A stretch of DNA of 64,000 nt from Modicisalibacter muralis (GTDB taxonomy: Bacteria; Pseudomonadota; Gammaproteobacteria; Pseudomonadales; Halomonadaceae), in the NCBI RefSeq assembly GCF_900102945.1, contig NZ_FNGI01000011.1:1-64000 (forward strand), written 5' to 3'. Under the pieces are notes generated by a model that was not told the DNA's origin, searched no databases, and worked only from the letters and a program-made list of their open reading frames with translations. A program made the position numbers and the translations under genes. Below, one piece after another: positions 40,217 to 49,217 of the stretch (position 1 is its first letter; the number at the start of each line of letters is the position of its first letter).

Positions 40217-41163
40217 ACGCCATGACCACTGAATCTTCTCCCTACAGCGGCGCAGATCGCTCGCCGGGGCTGCCGGCGGGCGGTCCCAACCCGCCAACGC
40301 AACCGGACCCTGCGGCCGGACAGAGCCTGGGGCGCGAAGCCTGGCGTCGGCTCAAGCAGAACAAGGCGGCAATGGTCAGCCTGTGGCTGCTGGGCGCGAT
40401 CACGCTGGCCTGCCTCTTCGGCCCCTATCTGTTGCCCTGGGGGCTGGCGGAAGTCGATTGGAATGCCTTCAACAGCCCGCCGTCGCTGACCGATGGCCAC
40501 TACCTGGGCACCGACGCCAACGGCCGCGACCTGCTCGTGCGCACGCTGTATGGTGGGCGAATCTCGCTGTCGGTGGCGTTGATCGCGACCCTGGTCAGCC
40601 TGGTGATCGGCGTGCTGTACGGCGCCATTTCCGGCTATATGGGCGGGCGCACCGACAATCTGATGATGCGCTTCGTCGATATCATGTACTCGCTGCCATT
40701 CATGTTTCTGGTGATTTTGATGATGGTGGTGTTCGGGCGCAGCATCCTGCTGATCTACGCCGCCATCGGCGCGGTGGAATGGCTCGACATGGCGCGCATC
40801 GTGCGCGGCCAGACCTTGGCCTTGAAGCGTCGCGAGTTCGTCGAAGCCGCCCATGCGCTGGGCGTCAGCGATCGCAAGATCATCACCCGGCACATGATTC
40901 CCAATGCCATCGGTCCGGTGATCGTCTATGTCACCCTCACCGTGCCCAAGGTGATCCTGCTCGAAAGCTTTCTGTCGTTTCTCGGCCTTGGCGTGCAGGA
41001 GCCGCTGACCAGTTGGGGCGTGCTGATCAACGCCGGCACCAACATGATGCAGACCGCGCCGTGGATGCTGCTGGTGCCGTCGGTGTTTCTCGCCCTGACG
41101 CTGTTCTGTCTCAATTTCCTGGGCGATGGGCTGCGTGACGCCCTGGACCCTAAAACTCGATGA
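40213..41163 (+). CDS. oppC: Oligopeptide ABC transporter permease OppC
   Basis: Second membrane subunit, 316 residues. A polar N-terminal extension of about 50 residues rich in Pro and Gly precedes the first helix (WLLGAITLACLFGPYLLPW). The EAA loop is FVEAAHALGVSDRKIITRHM (about 214-233), followed by PNAIGPVIVY, as in OppC/DppC. The C-terminal LNFLGDGLRDALDPK is the family end. Overlaps oppB at its start; 24 bases separate it from the ATPase gene. Confidence 0.95.
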   Translation: MNAMTTESSPYSGADRSPGLPAGGPNPPTQPDPAAGQSLGREAWRRLKQNKAAMVSLWLLGAITLACLFGPYLLPWGLAEVDWNAFNSPPSLTDGHYLGTDANGRDLLVRTLYGGRISLSVALIATLVSLVIGVLYGAISGYMGGRTDNLMMRFVDIMYSLPFMFLVILMMVVFGRSILLIYAAIGAVEWLDMARIVRGQTLALKRREFVEAAHALGVSDRKIITRHMIPNAIGPVIVYVTLTVPKVILLESFLSFLGLGVQEPLTSWGVLINAGTNMMQTAPWMLLVPSVFLALTLFCLNFLGDGLRDALDPKTR

Positions 41164-41187
41164 ACCGGACCATTGGAGCGACCAGGC

Positions 41188-42786
41188 ATGGCTCATAAGC
41201 TGCTTGAAATCGATGACCTGTGTGTCGACTTTCAATTGCCGGATGGCGACGTCGCCGCGGTCAGCCACGTCAGCCTGACGCTAGCCAAAGGCGAGACCCT
41301 GGCGCTGGTCGGCGAATCCGGTTCCGGCAAATCGGTGACCAGCACCGCCATCCTACGCCTGTTGCCGGAGCTTGCGCGCACCCGTGGCGCGATCCGCTTC
41401 AATGGCGAGGACCTGCTCGGCGTGCCCAACCGGCGCATGCGCGAGCTGCGTGGCAACCGCATCGCCACGGTCTTCCAGGAGCCGATGACCTCGCTCAACC
41501 CGTTGCACCGCGTCGGCGATCAGATCAAGGAAGTGCTACGCCTGCATCGCGGCCTGCGCGGGCAAGCGGCCAGAACCAAGGTCATCGACCTGCTCGACCA
41601 GGTCGGCATCCCCGATCCGGCACGCCGCGCGACGAGCTACCCGCACGAGCTTTCCGGCGGCCAACGCCAGCGGGTGATGATCGCCATGGCGCTGGCCTGC
41701 GAGCCGGATCTGCTAATCGCCGACGAACCCACCACCGCGCTGGATGTCACCGTGCAGGCGCAGATTCTCGGCCTGCTCAGGGAGCTGCAACAGCGCTATG
41801 GCATGGCGATCCTGTTCATCACGCATGATTTGGGCATCGTGCGCCACTTCGCCGACCGGGTCTGTGTGATGCGCCGCGGCGAATTGCTCGAACAGGGCCC
41901 GACCGCCGAGGTGTTTGCCAACCCACACCACGACTACACGCGCATGCTGATCGACGCCGAGCCCAGCGGCAGCAAGGCACCGGTAGCCGAGAGCAGCCCG
42001 CTGTTGCTCGAGGCCCACGACGTGCGCGTGCTCTTCGCCATCAAGCGGCGCTGGTTCGGTCATAGCGATTATTTCGAGGCGGTGCGTGGCATCGACGTTC
42101 AGCTGAAACGCGGCCAGACGCTGGGCATCGTCGGCGAATCCGGCTCCGGCAAGTCGACCCTGGGCCGCGCGTTGCTGCGCCTGCTCGAGAGTCGTGGCGA
42201 AATCCGTTTCGACGACACCGACATCGCCCACCTTGAAGGCTCGGCGATGCGCCCGATGCGCAAGCGCATGCAGGTGGTCTTCCAGGACCCGTTCGGCTCG
42301 CTGTCGCCGCGCCTGACCGTTGGCGAGATCATCGGCGAAGGGCTGCGCGTGCATCACCCCGAGCTCAACCGCGCCGCGCGCGACCGGCGTGTGCAACAGG
42401 CGCTCAGTGAGGTCTCCCTCGACCCCGGCATGCGCAACCGCTACCCGCACGAATTCTCGGGCGGCCAGCGCCAGCGTATCGCCATCGCTCGCGCGCTGGT
42501 GCTGCAACCGGAGTTTTTATTGCTCGATGAACCCACCTCGGCGCTGGATCGCTCGGTCCAGGCCACGGTGATCGAGCTGTTGCGCGAGCTGCAGCGCAAG
42601 CATGACCTGACCTACCTGTTCATCAGTCACGATCTGGCCGTGGTACGCGCGCTGGCCGATAGCGTGCTGGTGATGAAGGAAGGCCAGGTCATCGAACACG
42701 GCGACACCCAGGCGCTGTTCGACAATCCGCGCGAGCCTTATACCCGTGAGTTGATGCGCGCGGCGTTTATGGGGGAAGCGGCCTAA
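41188..42786 (+). CDS. Fused oligopeptide ABC transporter ATPase (OppD-OppF in one chain)
   Basis: Single protein of 532 residues with both nucleotide-binding domains that are separate OppD and OppF in E. coli (the YejF/DppDF-like arrangement). Domain 1 (about 1-260): Walker A GESGSGKS, signature LSGGQRQR, Walker [13 protein letters not shown]. Domain 2 (about 270-530): Walker A GESGSGKS, signature FSGGQRQR, Walker [12 protein letters not shown]. Each half has the C-terminal oligopeptide extension only partly. I use the ATG at 41188; a TTG 15 bases upstream is possible. The operon ends at the terminator behind it. Confidence 0.94.
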   Translation: MAHKLLEIDDLCVDFQLPDGDVAAVSHVSLTLAKGETLALVGESGSGKSVTSTAILRLLPELARTRGAIRFNGEDLLGVPNRRMRELRGNRIATVFQEPMTSLNPLHRVGDQIKEVLRLHRGLRGQAARTKVIDLLDQVGIPDPARRATSYPHELSGGQRQRVMIAMALACEPDLLIADEPTTALDVTVQAQILGLLRELQQRYGMAILFITHDLGIVRHFADRVCVMRRGELLEQGPTAEVFANPHHDYTRMLIDAEPSGSKAPVAESSPLLLEAHDVRVLFAIKRRWFGHSDYFEAVRGIDVQLKRGQTLGIVGESGSGKSTLGRALLRLLESRGEIRFDDTDIAHLEGSAMRPMRKRMQVVFQDPFGSLSPRLTVGEIIGEGLRVHHPELNRAARDRRVQQALSEVSLDPGMRNRYPHEFSGGQRQRIAIARALVLQPEFLLLDEPTSALDRSVQATVIELLRELQRKHDLTYLFISHDLAVVRALADSVLVMKEGQVIEHGDTQALFDNPREPYTRELMRAAFMGEAA

Positions 42787-42811
42787 GCGATATAGTGAAG
42801 CACTCCTAACT

Positions 42812-42836
42812 AAAAAACCCGGCCATAGCCGGGTTT
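42812..42836. terminator. Terminator between the opp operon and the fadL-type gene
   Basis: AAACCCGGC, four-base loop, GCCGGGTTT. On the minus strand six T residues follow, a strong terminator for the porin gene; on the plus strand only TTTCGG follows, weaker but likely sufficient for the opp operon. The two transcripts converge here. Confidence 0.9.
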
Positions 42837-42857
42837 CGGTACTTCTGAGCGCGAGCA

Positions 42858-44192
42858 TCAGAAACGATAGCTTGTCGAGAGCGCGAACACATCGGCGGCG
42901 ACTTCATAGCGTCCCGACAGGTTGCCCTTGGCTCTATTACCGGGATCGCTTGCATCCAGATCCATATCGACATCATCGGCGAAGACATGCAGATAGCCAG
43001 CGGTAATATCCCAATGCTCGGCCGGGGTAAACGTCGCGCCAATCGACGCCCAGCGGCGATCGGAATCGGGTACTCGTGGCGTACGATGGCTACTATCGGG
43101 AACCGGCGTCTCGTCATATCCGAGACCCGCACGCAGCAGCCAACGGTCGTTCAGCGCATAGTTGGCGCCCACCGAGAAGGCCCAGGTGTTGTTCCAGTTC
43201 TCGTGAGTCGTGCTGGACGTGCCATCATCGAACTCCACCACCAGTTCCTCGAACGAACTCCACTCGGTCCATTCGGCATTGGCCATCAGCGCAAGGCGAT
43301 CGGTCAGTTGATGATAGACACCGAAGTTGAGGTTGGCCGGCGTGGTCAGATCGGCGCTACCGCCGCCATCGGATACTGCGCCCGCTGCCACCGCCCCCCG
43401 AGAAACAGGATCCGTACCGCTGTAATCCACCTCGCCATCCAGTGTCAGTTCAATCTCGGAGCGATAGCCGATACCCAGGCGGGTACGCTCGGTGGCCTGG
43501 AATAATGCGCCCAGCGTATAGCCATAACCCCAGTCATCGCCGGTCACCTCGGCAATCACATCATTTTTTCCGGGGGTAGCAAAAGGACTCCCTCCCATAG
43601 CCGCTAGGGTACCGAAGTCTGCGGCTTGCGATAACGTCGCATCGGCATATTCCGCGCGCAGACCTACTGCCAAGGATAACCGGTCGGTGGCGCGATAATT
43701 CAGCGTCGGCTGGATATCGATGGTTTTCAACTCAGTTTCGACGCCATGGTAGCGACCGATCCAGTCCTCGTCGTACTTGGTGGATAGCCCATACGGCGAG
43801 TAGATCGCCAGGCCCAGATCAAGCTTTTCATTGAGTTGCGTCTTGACCGCGAAGGACGGCACCCAAGCCGTTTCCCCTCCCTTGCCCGAAGCGTCCGTAG
43901 TGTATGTTATCGGACCATTACTCGCTTGGCCGTCCTTCAACTCGAAGCTCGCATCGATATAGGAAATGCTGCCGACGAACTGGGTGCCGTCGATATTGCC
44001 GATGGCCGCCGGGTTATAGACCATGAAACCGGCGTCCTCGGCCCCCGCCGCCGAACCGGCCCAGGCATTCGCCAGCGCTTTGGCACTCTGCTCACGGACT
44101 TGAAAACCCGAGGCAAGAACGGGCGCGGACAACACCGAGGCGGCAAGGCCGGCTGTGATGGCAAGACTGAGCTTGTTGATCTTGTTTTGCAT
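42858..44192 (-). CDS. FadL-family outer membrane channel
   Basis: Outer-membrane beta-barrel of the long-chain fatty acid/hydrocarbon transporter family, 444 residues from MQNKINKLSLAITAGLAASV. The signal peptide ends near residue 26 (SAPVLA, then SGFQVREQSAKALANAWAG). The plug segment AGAEDAGFMVYNPAAIGNID (about 50-69) is typical of FadL. The C-terminus ends in phenylalanine (TSYRF), the assembly signal of barrel proteins. Fatty acids are the likely substrate; other hydrophobic compounds are possible. Single gene with its own terminator. Confidence 0.92.
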   Translation of the reverse strand: MQNKINKLSLAITAGLAASVLSAPVLASGFQVREQSAKALANAWAGSAAGAEDAGFMVYNPAAIGNIDGTQFVGSISYIDASFELKDGQASNGPITYTTDASGKGGETAWVPSFAVKTQLNEKLDLGLAIYSPYGLSTKYDEDWIGRYHGVETELKTIDIQPTLNYRATDRLSLAVGLRAEYADATLSQAADFGTLAAMGGSPFATPGKNDVIAEVTGDDWGYGYTLGALFQATERTRLGIGYRSEIELTLDGEVDYSGTDPVSRGAVAAGAVSDGGGSADLTTPANLNFGVYHQLTDRLALMANAEWTEWSSFEELVVEFDDGTSSTTHENWNNTWAFSVGANYALNDRWLLRAGLGYDETPVPDSSHRTPRVPDSDRRWASIGATFTPAEHWDITAGYLHVFADDVDMDLDASDPGNRAKGNLSGRYEVAADVFALSTSYRF

Positions 44193-44559
44193 GAGTTGTT
44201 TACATCCTGTTCCAAGGAATGATGCGGAAAGTGGTTGTCGGTTGCCTTGCTGGACAATCTTATTGTGCTTCTCATTGTTTTGGCTTAAGCGGTCAATCAA
44301 GTCAAGGACAAACGACCGTTTTAATTCTTTTGGCCGTTATCCATTAGTCGTAAGCGATATCCCACGCCTCGCCTTGAGCCGCAAAACTCCCGCAACACAT
44401 TGATTCATAAAGGTGTTATTTCAAGCGATCGCTTCGCCACAAAAAGCTCGTTCAACGGGCGTCGCGTTACGCCAGGCACTAAAGATAGAAGAGGCTGGGC
44501 TGGCCAGACGTTGACCGGTTCGCCTAGGCTGAAGGAAAACCACCGATTAGGGGTATACC
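44193..44559. other. Intergenic region between divergent porin and VOC genes
   Basis: This 367-base gap is the longest in the window without a gene. The part next to the porin gene is AT-rich (44250-44345) and likely carries its promoter; one palindrome is at 44310-44321. The remainder shows no repeat, tRNA or convincing open frame. A short ribosome site lies just before the VOC gene start. Confidence 0.6.
44310..44321. promoter_or_regulatory. Palindrome AAACGACCGTTT, candidate operator
   Basis: A 12-base dyad (AAACG, two bases, CGTTT) about 120 bases before the porin start. It has some likeness to fatty-acid regulator sites with GAAAC/GTTTC half-sites, but the spacing differs. Position between divergent genes is suitable for an operator. 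Weak evidence. Confidence 0.25.
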
Positions 44560-44979
44560 ATGCCGACACTCAACGGCGTGCTGGAAACCGCGCTCTACGT
44601 GGAGGATATGACCCGCGCGCGGGCCTTCTTCGAGGAGGTGATGGAGCTCACGGCGTTCACCGCCGATCATCGCTTCACCGCTTACGACGTCGGTCGCAGC
44701 ACGGTGCTGCTGCTGTTCGCGCGCGGCGAGACGCTGGAAACGGTCACCCTGCCTCGTGGCATGGGTACGATTCCGCCGCATGATGGCCAAGGCCCGGTGC
44801 ATATGGCGCTGGCCATCGACGTCGATCAACTCACGGCGTGGGAGGCCCGCTTTAGCGAACATGGCGTCGAGATCGAGGGCCGTACTCACTGGCCCAAGGG
44901 CGGCGAGAGCCTGTATTTTCGCGATCCCGACGGGCACTTGCTGGAGTTGGCGACGCCCGGCGTGTGGCCGAATTATTGA
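44560..44979 (+). CDS. Glyoxalase/VOC-family metalloprotein
   Basis: A 139-residue protein of the vicinal oxygen chelate superfamily, with two paired beta-alpha-beta modules: LETALYVEDMTRARAFFEEV (about 8-27) and the second module from about residue 78 (GPVHMALAIDVDQL). Possible metal ligands are His80 and the Glu in YFRDPDGHLLELATPG (about 118-133). The superfamily includes lyases, dioxygenases and resistance proteins; the sequence does not say which. Monocistronic, followed by a repeat element. Confidence 0.82.
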   Translation: MPTLNGVLETALYVEDMTRARAFFEEVMELTAFTADHRFTAYDVGRSTVLLLFARGETLETVTLPRGMGTIPPHDGQGPVHMALAIDVDQLTAWEARFSEHGVEIEGRTHWPKGGESLYFRDPDGHLLELATPGVWPNY

Positions 44980-45012
44980 CGGAGGGGGAAGTACGACGCC
45001 GCGCGACTATCC

Positions 45013-45087
45013 CAAGCTAGAAGAGCGCCGCTACGCGGCTTGAAGAAAAAACAGGGATTAAGGATCATTCTTGGCTTCTAGCTTCTA
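45013..45087. repeat. Heptamer-linked repeat, family 3, copy downstream of recJ
   Basis: Read on the minus strand: AGCTAGAAGCTAGAAGCC (the recJ TAG stop is inside the first unit), AAGAATGATCCTTAATCCCT, a T-rich run, CTTCAAG, then the small hairpin CCGCGTAGCGG. The block at 49039-49205 has the same order of parts on the opposite strand, with 11 heptamers. The two form an inverted pair about 4 kb apart. Confidence 0.85.
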
Positions 45088-46890
45088 GCTAAGCAGTTCT
45101 GCGTGCTCGATCATCAGTTGCAGCGACTCTCTCCCCTTCCAGCGGTTGCGCGACAGCTTATAGGCGCAACGCAGCCGGGCGCCCAGCCCGAAGGCCGGCG
45201 TCTCACCCGGTGTCAGGGCGCGAAACCAGATCGCTCGAATACTCATGCCGTCACTCGACAGTTCGAGCATCAGGTGACTGCCGTCGGCGCCCACCGCGCG
45301 CAAGTTCTCGACCACAAACTCGCCGTCGAACAGCGGCGCATCGAACTCGCGCCCATAGGGTGCCAGGCGTGCCAGTTCATCGAGGGTGGTCAGGCAGAGC
45401 TGCTGGGGTTTCAGGCCGCCGTCGGTGAATACGCAGGGATAGAGCTCGCACTCGCCGAGTTGTTCGGCTACCGCTTGGCGCAGCGCACGACGAAACGCCT
45501 CAAGCTGTTCGACCGGCAGCCCGATACCCGCCGCGCCACGATGCCCACCGAAGCGCGGCAGGGCCTGCGGGGCCAGGTCATGGGCGCGCTGCAACGCATC
45601 GCGCAGATGCAGGCTCTCGATCGAGCGCCCCGAGCCGGTCAGCATGCCGGGCGCCGCCGCCGGCGTGAGCACCAGCGCCGGGCGCCCGAAGGCCTGCACC
45701 AGCCGTGAGGCGACGATACCCTGCACGCCGGCGTGGCCATCCGCGAGATAGACCACGATGACCTGCTCGCCCTCGGCCAGGTCGCGCATCGCCAGTGCAC
45801 GGGCGCTTTCGGTCATGTCGGCCTCGATGGCCTTGCGCGACTGGTTGTCCTGGTCGAGTACGTCCAGGTGCTGGCGCGCCGTGCCTTCGTCGGCCGCCAG
45901 CATGAAATGCAGCGCGGCGTAAGGGTCGTCGAGTCGCGAACGGGCATTGATGCGCGGGCCCATCTGGAAGGCCAGTGTTTCGGCGTCGAAAGGTACGCTA
46001 TCGGCGCCCAGACGTTCGGCCATCGCTCGCCAGCAGGCGGCCTCCATGCGATTGATCAGCATCAACCCCTGGGTAACCACGGCGCGGTTGATCGCACTGC
46101 CGCCCAGCGATACGCAGTCCGCCACCGTGCCCAGCGCGACGTAGGAGAGCCACGCCGATAGCTTGGGGGTGGAAGACGATAGCACGCCGAGTTCGATCAG
46201 CACGCTACGCGTCAGCGACATGGTAAGCCAGGCGACCATGCAACCGGCGATGGTGCGATCGGGAAACTCGCAATCGCTGCGAGTCGGGTTGACCGTGGCG
46301 TAGGCCGAGGCCGGCGGGCCATCCAGCGGCAAGGCGTGATGGTCGGTGACGATCACCTCGATGCCGGCTTCGCGCAACCGAGCGATACGCGGTTCGTCCG
46401 ATGAGCCGCAATCGGCGGTGATCACCAGGCTGGGGCGCGGCGAGAGCGCCAACGTGCGCTCGACCAGCGGCAGGCTGATGCCGTAACCATCGTTGATACG
46501 GTGGCCGATCAGGCTGTGCAGCTTGTGCGCCGGCACGCCGAACAGCTCGTTGAGGGTACGCAGGATGACCACGTGAGAGGTGATGCCATCGACGTCGTAG
46601 TCGGTAAGGATGCCGATATGCTCGCCTTCGGTCACCGCCAGGGCGATACGCTCGGCGGCGCGGCGCGCGTCCTTGAGCTTTTCGGGATGGGCGAGATGAC
46701 GCAGGCTCGGCGCGACCAGCGGCTCCAATTCACCGTGATAGCCGGACAGCCGCCCCGCCAGTATGCGTGCCTGCAACTCGGAGAGCCCATCGGCAAGGCA
46801 GCGCTGGTAGAGCGCTTCATCGCGCTTGCGCGGCTGGATGCGACAGCGCATGAGTTCGCTCAGCGGGCGTTGGGCGACGGCGTTATCCAA
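45085..46890 (-). CDS. recJ: Single-stranded-DNA exonuclease RecJ
   Basis: 5'-3' exonuclease acting on single-stranded DNA in recombination and repair. The 601 residues have the DHH phosphoesterase core: DYDVDGITSHV (motif I, about 98; the usual Ala is Val here), ITADCGSSDEPR (about 157; family form DNG), VTDHH (motif III, about 180), and the DHHA1 domain with RFGGHRGAAGIGL (about 449). An OB-like C-terminal domain follows. Order recJ-thrC-hom-dsbC-xerD is that of Pseudomonas. The divergence at motifs I and II is notable and leaves some doubt about activity. Confidence 0.85.
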   Translation of the reverse strand: MDNAVAQRPLSELMRCRIQPRKRDEALYQRCLADGLSELQARILAGRLSGYHGELEPLVAPSLRHLAHPEKLKDARRAAERIALAVTEGEHIGILTDYDVDGITSHVVILRTLNELFGVPAHKLHSLIGHRINDGYGISLPLVERTLALSPRPSLVITADCGSSDEPRIARLREAGIEVIVTDHHALPLDGPPASAYATVNPTRSDCEFPDRTIAGCMVAWLTMSLTRSVLIELGVLSSSTPKLSAWLSYVALGTVADCVSLGGSAINRAVVTQGLMLINRMEAACWRAMAERLGADSVPFDAETLAFQMGPRINARSRLDDPYAALHFMLAADEGTARQHLDVLDQDNQSRKAIEADMTESARALAMRDLAEGEQVIVVYLADGHAGVQGIVASRLVQAFGRPALVLTPAAAPGMLTGSGRSIESLHLRDALQRAHDLAPQALPRFGGHRGAAGIGLPVEQLEAFRRALRQAVAEQLGECELYPCVFTDGGLKPQQLCLTTLDELARLAPYGREFDAPLFDGEFVVENLRAVGADGSHLMLELSSDGMSIRAIWFRALTPGETPAFGLGARLRCAYKLSRNRWKGRESLQLMIEHAELLS

Positions 46891-46926
46891 GGGTCACTCC
46901 AGATGGGCATGAGGCCACTATGCCGC

Positions 46927-47544
46927 TCAAGTTAGTGGAATCATGACATGTTGACGATAAGCGGGCCGCTCCGCCAAGCGCCGATACCAGGCCTCGAGAT
47001 TCGGCAGTTTCGGGTGTTCGATAGGCATCTCGAACCAGCCATAGGCATAGCAGCCCAACGGGATGTCACCCATGCCGAACTGGTCTCCGGAAAGATAGGG
47101 GCGATCGGCCAGTGCCTGGTCGACCCGGGGGAGCAGCGCGGAGCATTCCTCCAGCCCCTTGGCGATGGCGGCCTCGTCTCGCTGCCCGGCTGGTGTGCGC
47201 ACCAGGTTCCAGAATACCGCCCGGAAGGGAGCCGCGAGCGTCGATGTCGTCCAATCCATCCACTTGTCCGCCGCCGCGCGCTGCGCGGGATCATCGGCAT
47301 ACAGCGTGCCCTGGCCATGCTTGGCGCACAGGTAGCGCACGATGGCGTTGGATTCCCACAGGATCAGGCCGTCATCCTCGATGCAGGGCACCAGGCCGTT
47401 GGGGTTCATGCGCCGGTAATCCGCCTCGTCGACCAGGCCGAACTTGCCACCCGCCTCGATCCGTTCGTAGTCGACACCCAGTTCCTCGGCGCACCACAGC
47501 ACCTTCTTGACGTTGACCGAGTTCGTGCGTCCCCAGATCTTCAT
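46927..47544 (-). CDS. Glutathione S-transferase family protein
   Basis: A 205-residue protein with an N-terminal thioredoxin-like domain (MKIWGRTNSVNVKKVLWCAE, about 1-80; NPNGLVPCIEDD carries the cis-proline and LWESNAIVRYL the glutathione Glu-Ser pair) and a helical C-terminal domain (about 90-200; the N-capping motif is in GDQFGMGDIPLGC). The first-helix Ser or Asn (TNSVN) may be the catalytic residue. Inserted between recJ and thrC. Substrate unknown. Confidence 0.9.
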   Translation of the reverse strand: MKIWGRTNSVNVKKVLWCAEELGVDYERIEAGGKFGLVDEADYRRMNPNGLVPCIEDDGLILWESNAIVRYLCAKHGQGTLYADDPAQRAAADKWMDWTTSTLAAPFRAVFWNLVRTPAGQRDEAAIAKGLEECSALLPRVDQALADRPYLSGDQFGMGDIPLGCYAYGWFEMPIEHPKLPNLEAWYRRLAERPAYRQHVMIPLT

Positions 47545-47595
47545 CGCTGTCCCTCCCTGTTCAGGCCACCGGATGGCGGCCTTGCCGCTCCCAAT

Positions 47596-48984
47596 CTAGC
47601 GGCGATGTTCGGCGACGAACGCCTGCACGGCCGTGAGTTGCGCCGGCAGCACCGTATAACGCTCCTCGCGCTCGAGCAGGTCGTCCATGTGCGCCGGCAG
47701 CGGCACGCCGGGGAAACCGGCCTTGACCACGGCTTCGGCGAACTTGGCCGGGTGCGCGGTGGCCAGGGTGATCATCGGCGTCGCCTTGTCGCCACGGCAC
47801 GCCTCGGCGGCACGATAGCCGGTGGCGGTGTGCGGGTCGAGCAGTTCCTTGGTGCGATGGTGCGCCTCGCGGATCACCTCGAGAATCGTCGCGTCATCGA
47901 CACTGTGGCTGGCGAAGCGCTCGCGCAGCCTGGCCAGCGGCGCATCGGCGAGTGCCGTCGGCTCGTGCTGGAAGCGCTCGAGCAGGGCGCGTACGGCATC
48001 GCCGTCGCGCGCGTAGGCATCGAACAACAGGCGCTCGAAGTTCGACGACACGACGATATCCATCGACGGCGCCAGGGTCGCCGCGAGCTCGTGCTTGGAG
48101 AAGTCGTTGTCGGCGAGCGTGCGGTGCAGGATGTCGTTGGCGTTGGTGGCGATCACGAAGCGCTCGACCGGCAGGCCCATCTGGTAGGCCATGTAGCCGG
48201 CGAAGACGTTGCCGAAATTGGCCGACGGCACGCAGAAGCTGACCTTACGGTGCGGCGCGCCCAGCGCCACGCCGGCGGCCACGTAGTAGACGATCTGCGC
48301 CATGATGCGCGCCCAGTTGATCGAGTTGACCGCCACCAGGCGCGTGCCATCGAGGAAGGACTGGTCGGCGAAGCTGGCCTTGACCATCGCCTGGGCGTCA
48401 TCGAAGTTGCCCTCGATGGCGATGTTGAACACGTTGTCGGCGAGTACCGAGGTCATCTGGCGGCGTTGCACCTCGGAGACCCGGTTGTGCGGGTGCAGGA
48501 TGAAGATGTCGAGGTTGTCGCAGTGACGACAGCCTTCGATCGCCGCCGAGCCGGTATCGCCGGAGGTCGCGCCCATGATCACCGCGCGCTCGTCGCGCTT
48601 CTTCAGGAAATGATCGAGCAGCCGCCCGAGCAACTGCAGGGCGATGTCCTTGAAGGCCAGCGTCGGGCCGTGGAACAGCTCGAGCAGGTAGTGATTGGCA
48701 TCGAGCTGATTGAGCGGCACCACGGCATCGTGGCTGAACGTGGCGTAGGCGTCGCGCACGATCTCGCGAAAGGTAGCGTCGTCGATCTCGCCACCCACGA
48801 ACGGCTTCATCACCCGAAAGGCAATTTCGGCGTAGGACAGCCCGGCCATCGCGGCGAGATCGTCATGCGATAATTGCGGCACGCTCTCCGGCACGTAAAG
48901 CCCACCGTCGCTGGCCATGCCGGTCAGCACCACGTCTTCGAAATTCAGCGCGGGCGCCTGCCCGCGCGTACTGATATAGCGCAC
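47596..48984 (-). CDS. thrC: Threonine synthase
   Basis: PLP enzyme converting O-phospho-L-homoserine to threonine, last step of the pathway. I use a GTG start (48984), seven bases after AAAGGA, which gives 462 residues beginning (M)RYISTRGQAPALNFEDV, the family start. The PLP-lysine is in LFHGPTLAFKDIALQLLG (about 104-121), and the pyridoxal phosphate loop is GATSGDTGSAA (about 139). Upstream hom encodes homoserine dehydrogenase of the same pathway; the family 3 repeat lies between them. Confidence 0.95.
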   Translation of the reverse strand: MRYISTRGQAPALNFEDVVLTGMASDGGLYVPESVPQLSHDDLAAMAGLSYAEIAFRVMKPFVGGEIDDATFREIVRDAYATFSHDAVVPLNQLDANHYLLELFHGPTLAFKDIALQLLGRLLDHFLKKRDERAVIMGATSGDTGSAAIEGCRHCDNLDIFILHPHNRVSEVQRRQMTSVLADNVFNIAIEGNFDDAQAMVKASFADQSFLDGTRLVAVNSINWARIMAQIVYYVAAGVALGAPHRKVSFCVPSANFGNVFAGYMAYQMGLPVERFVIATNANDILHRTLADNDFSKHELAATLAPSMDIVVSSNFERLLFDAYARDGDAVRALLERFQHEPTALADAPLARLRERFASHSVDDATILEVIREAHHRTKELLDPHTATGYRAAEACRGDKATPMITLATAHPAKFAEAVVKAGFPGVPLPAHMDDLLEREERYTVLPAQLTAVQAFVAEHRR

Positions 48985-49038
48985 TGTTGCATCCTTTAAT
49001 CGCTGCAAAGAAAGCTGACTGTCAGCGGCCTTGGCTCA

Positions 49039-49115
49039 GCTAGAAGCTAGAAGCTAGAAGCTAGAAGCTAGAAGCTAGAAGCTAGAAGCTAGAAGCTAGA
49101 AGCTAGAAGCTAGAA
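49039..49115. repeat. GCTAGAA heptamer array, 11 perfect copies
   Basis: Eleven uninterrupted copies of GCTAGAA (77 bases) in the hom-thrC gap, starting 54 bases before the thrC start. Frame units are identical, suggesting recent expansion or active slippage. It forms the left part of a family 3 element that continues to about 49205. Confidence 0.95.
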
Positions 49116-49205
49116 GCCAAGAATAATCCTTAACCCCTGCTTTTTCTTCCAGGCGCGTAGCGCCGTTCTTCCAGCTTCCAGCCGCGCAGCGGCGCTCTTA
49201 CAGCT
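49116..49205. repeat. Family 3 repeat body next to the heptamer array
   Basis: GCCAAGAATAATCCTTAACC style sequence, a T-rich tract, CTTCCAG, then two small hairpins: GGCGCGTAGCGCC (49154-49166) and CCGCGCAGCGG (about 49181-49191). Matches the recJ-side copy at 45013-45080 in reverse orientation. It lies between hom and thrC and ends about 12 bases from the hom stop; it has no open frame. Confidence 0.8.
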
Positions 49206-49217
49206 TTCAGCTGTGTG

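Noticed and set aside
49039-49115. Heptamer array as a CRISPR array
   Set aside because: Units are seven bases, contiguous and without spacers; no cas genes.
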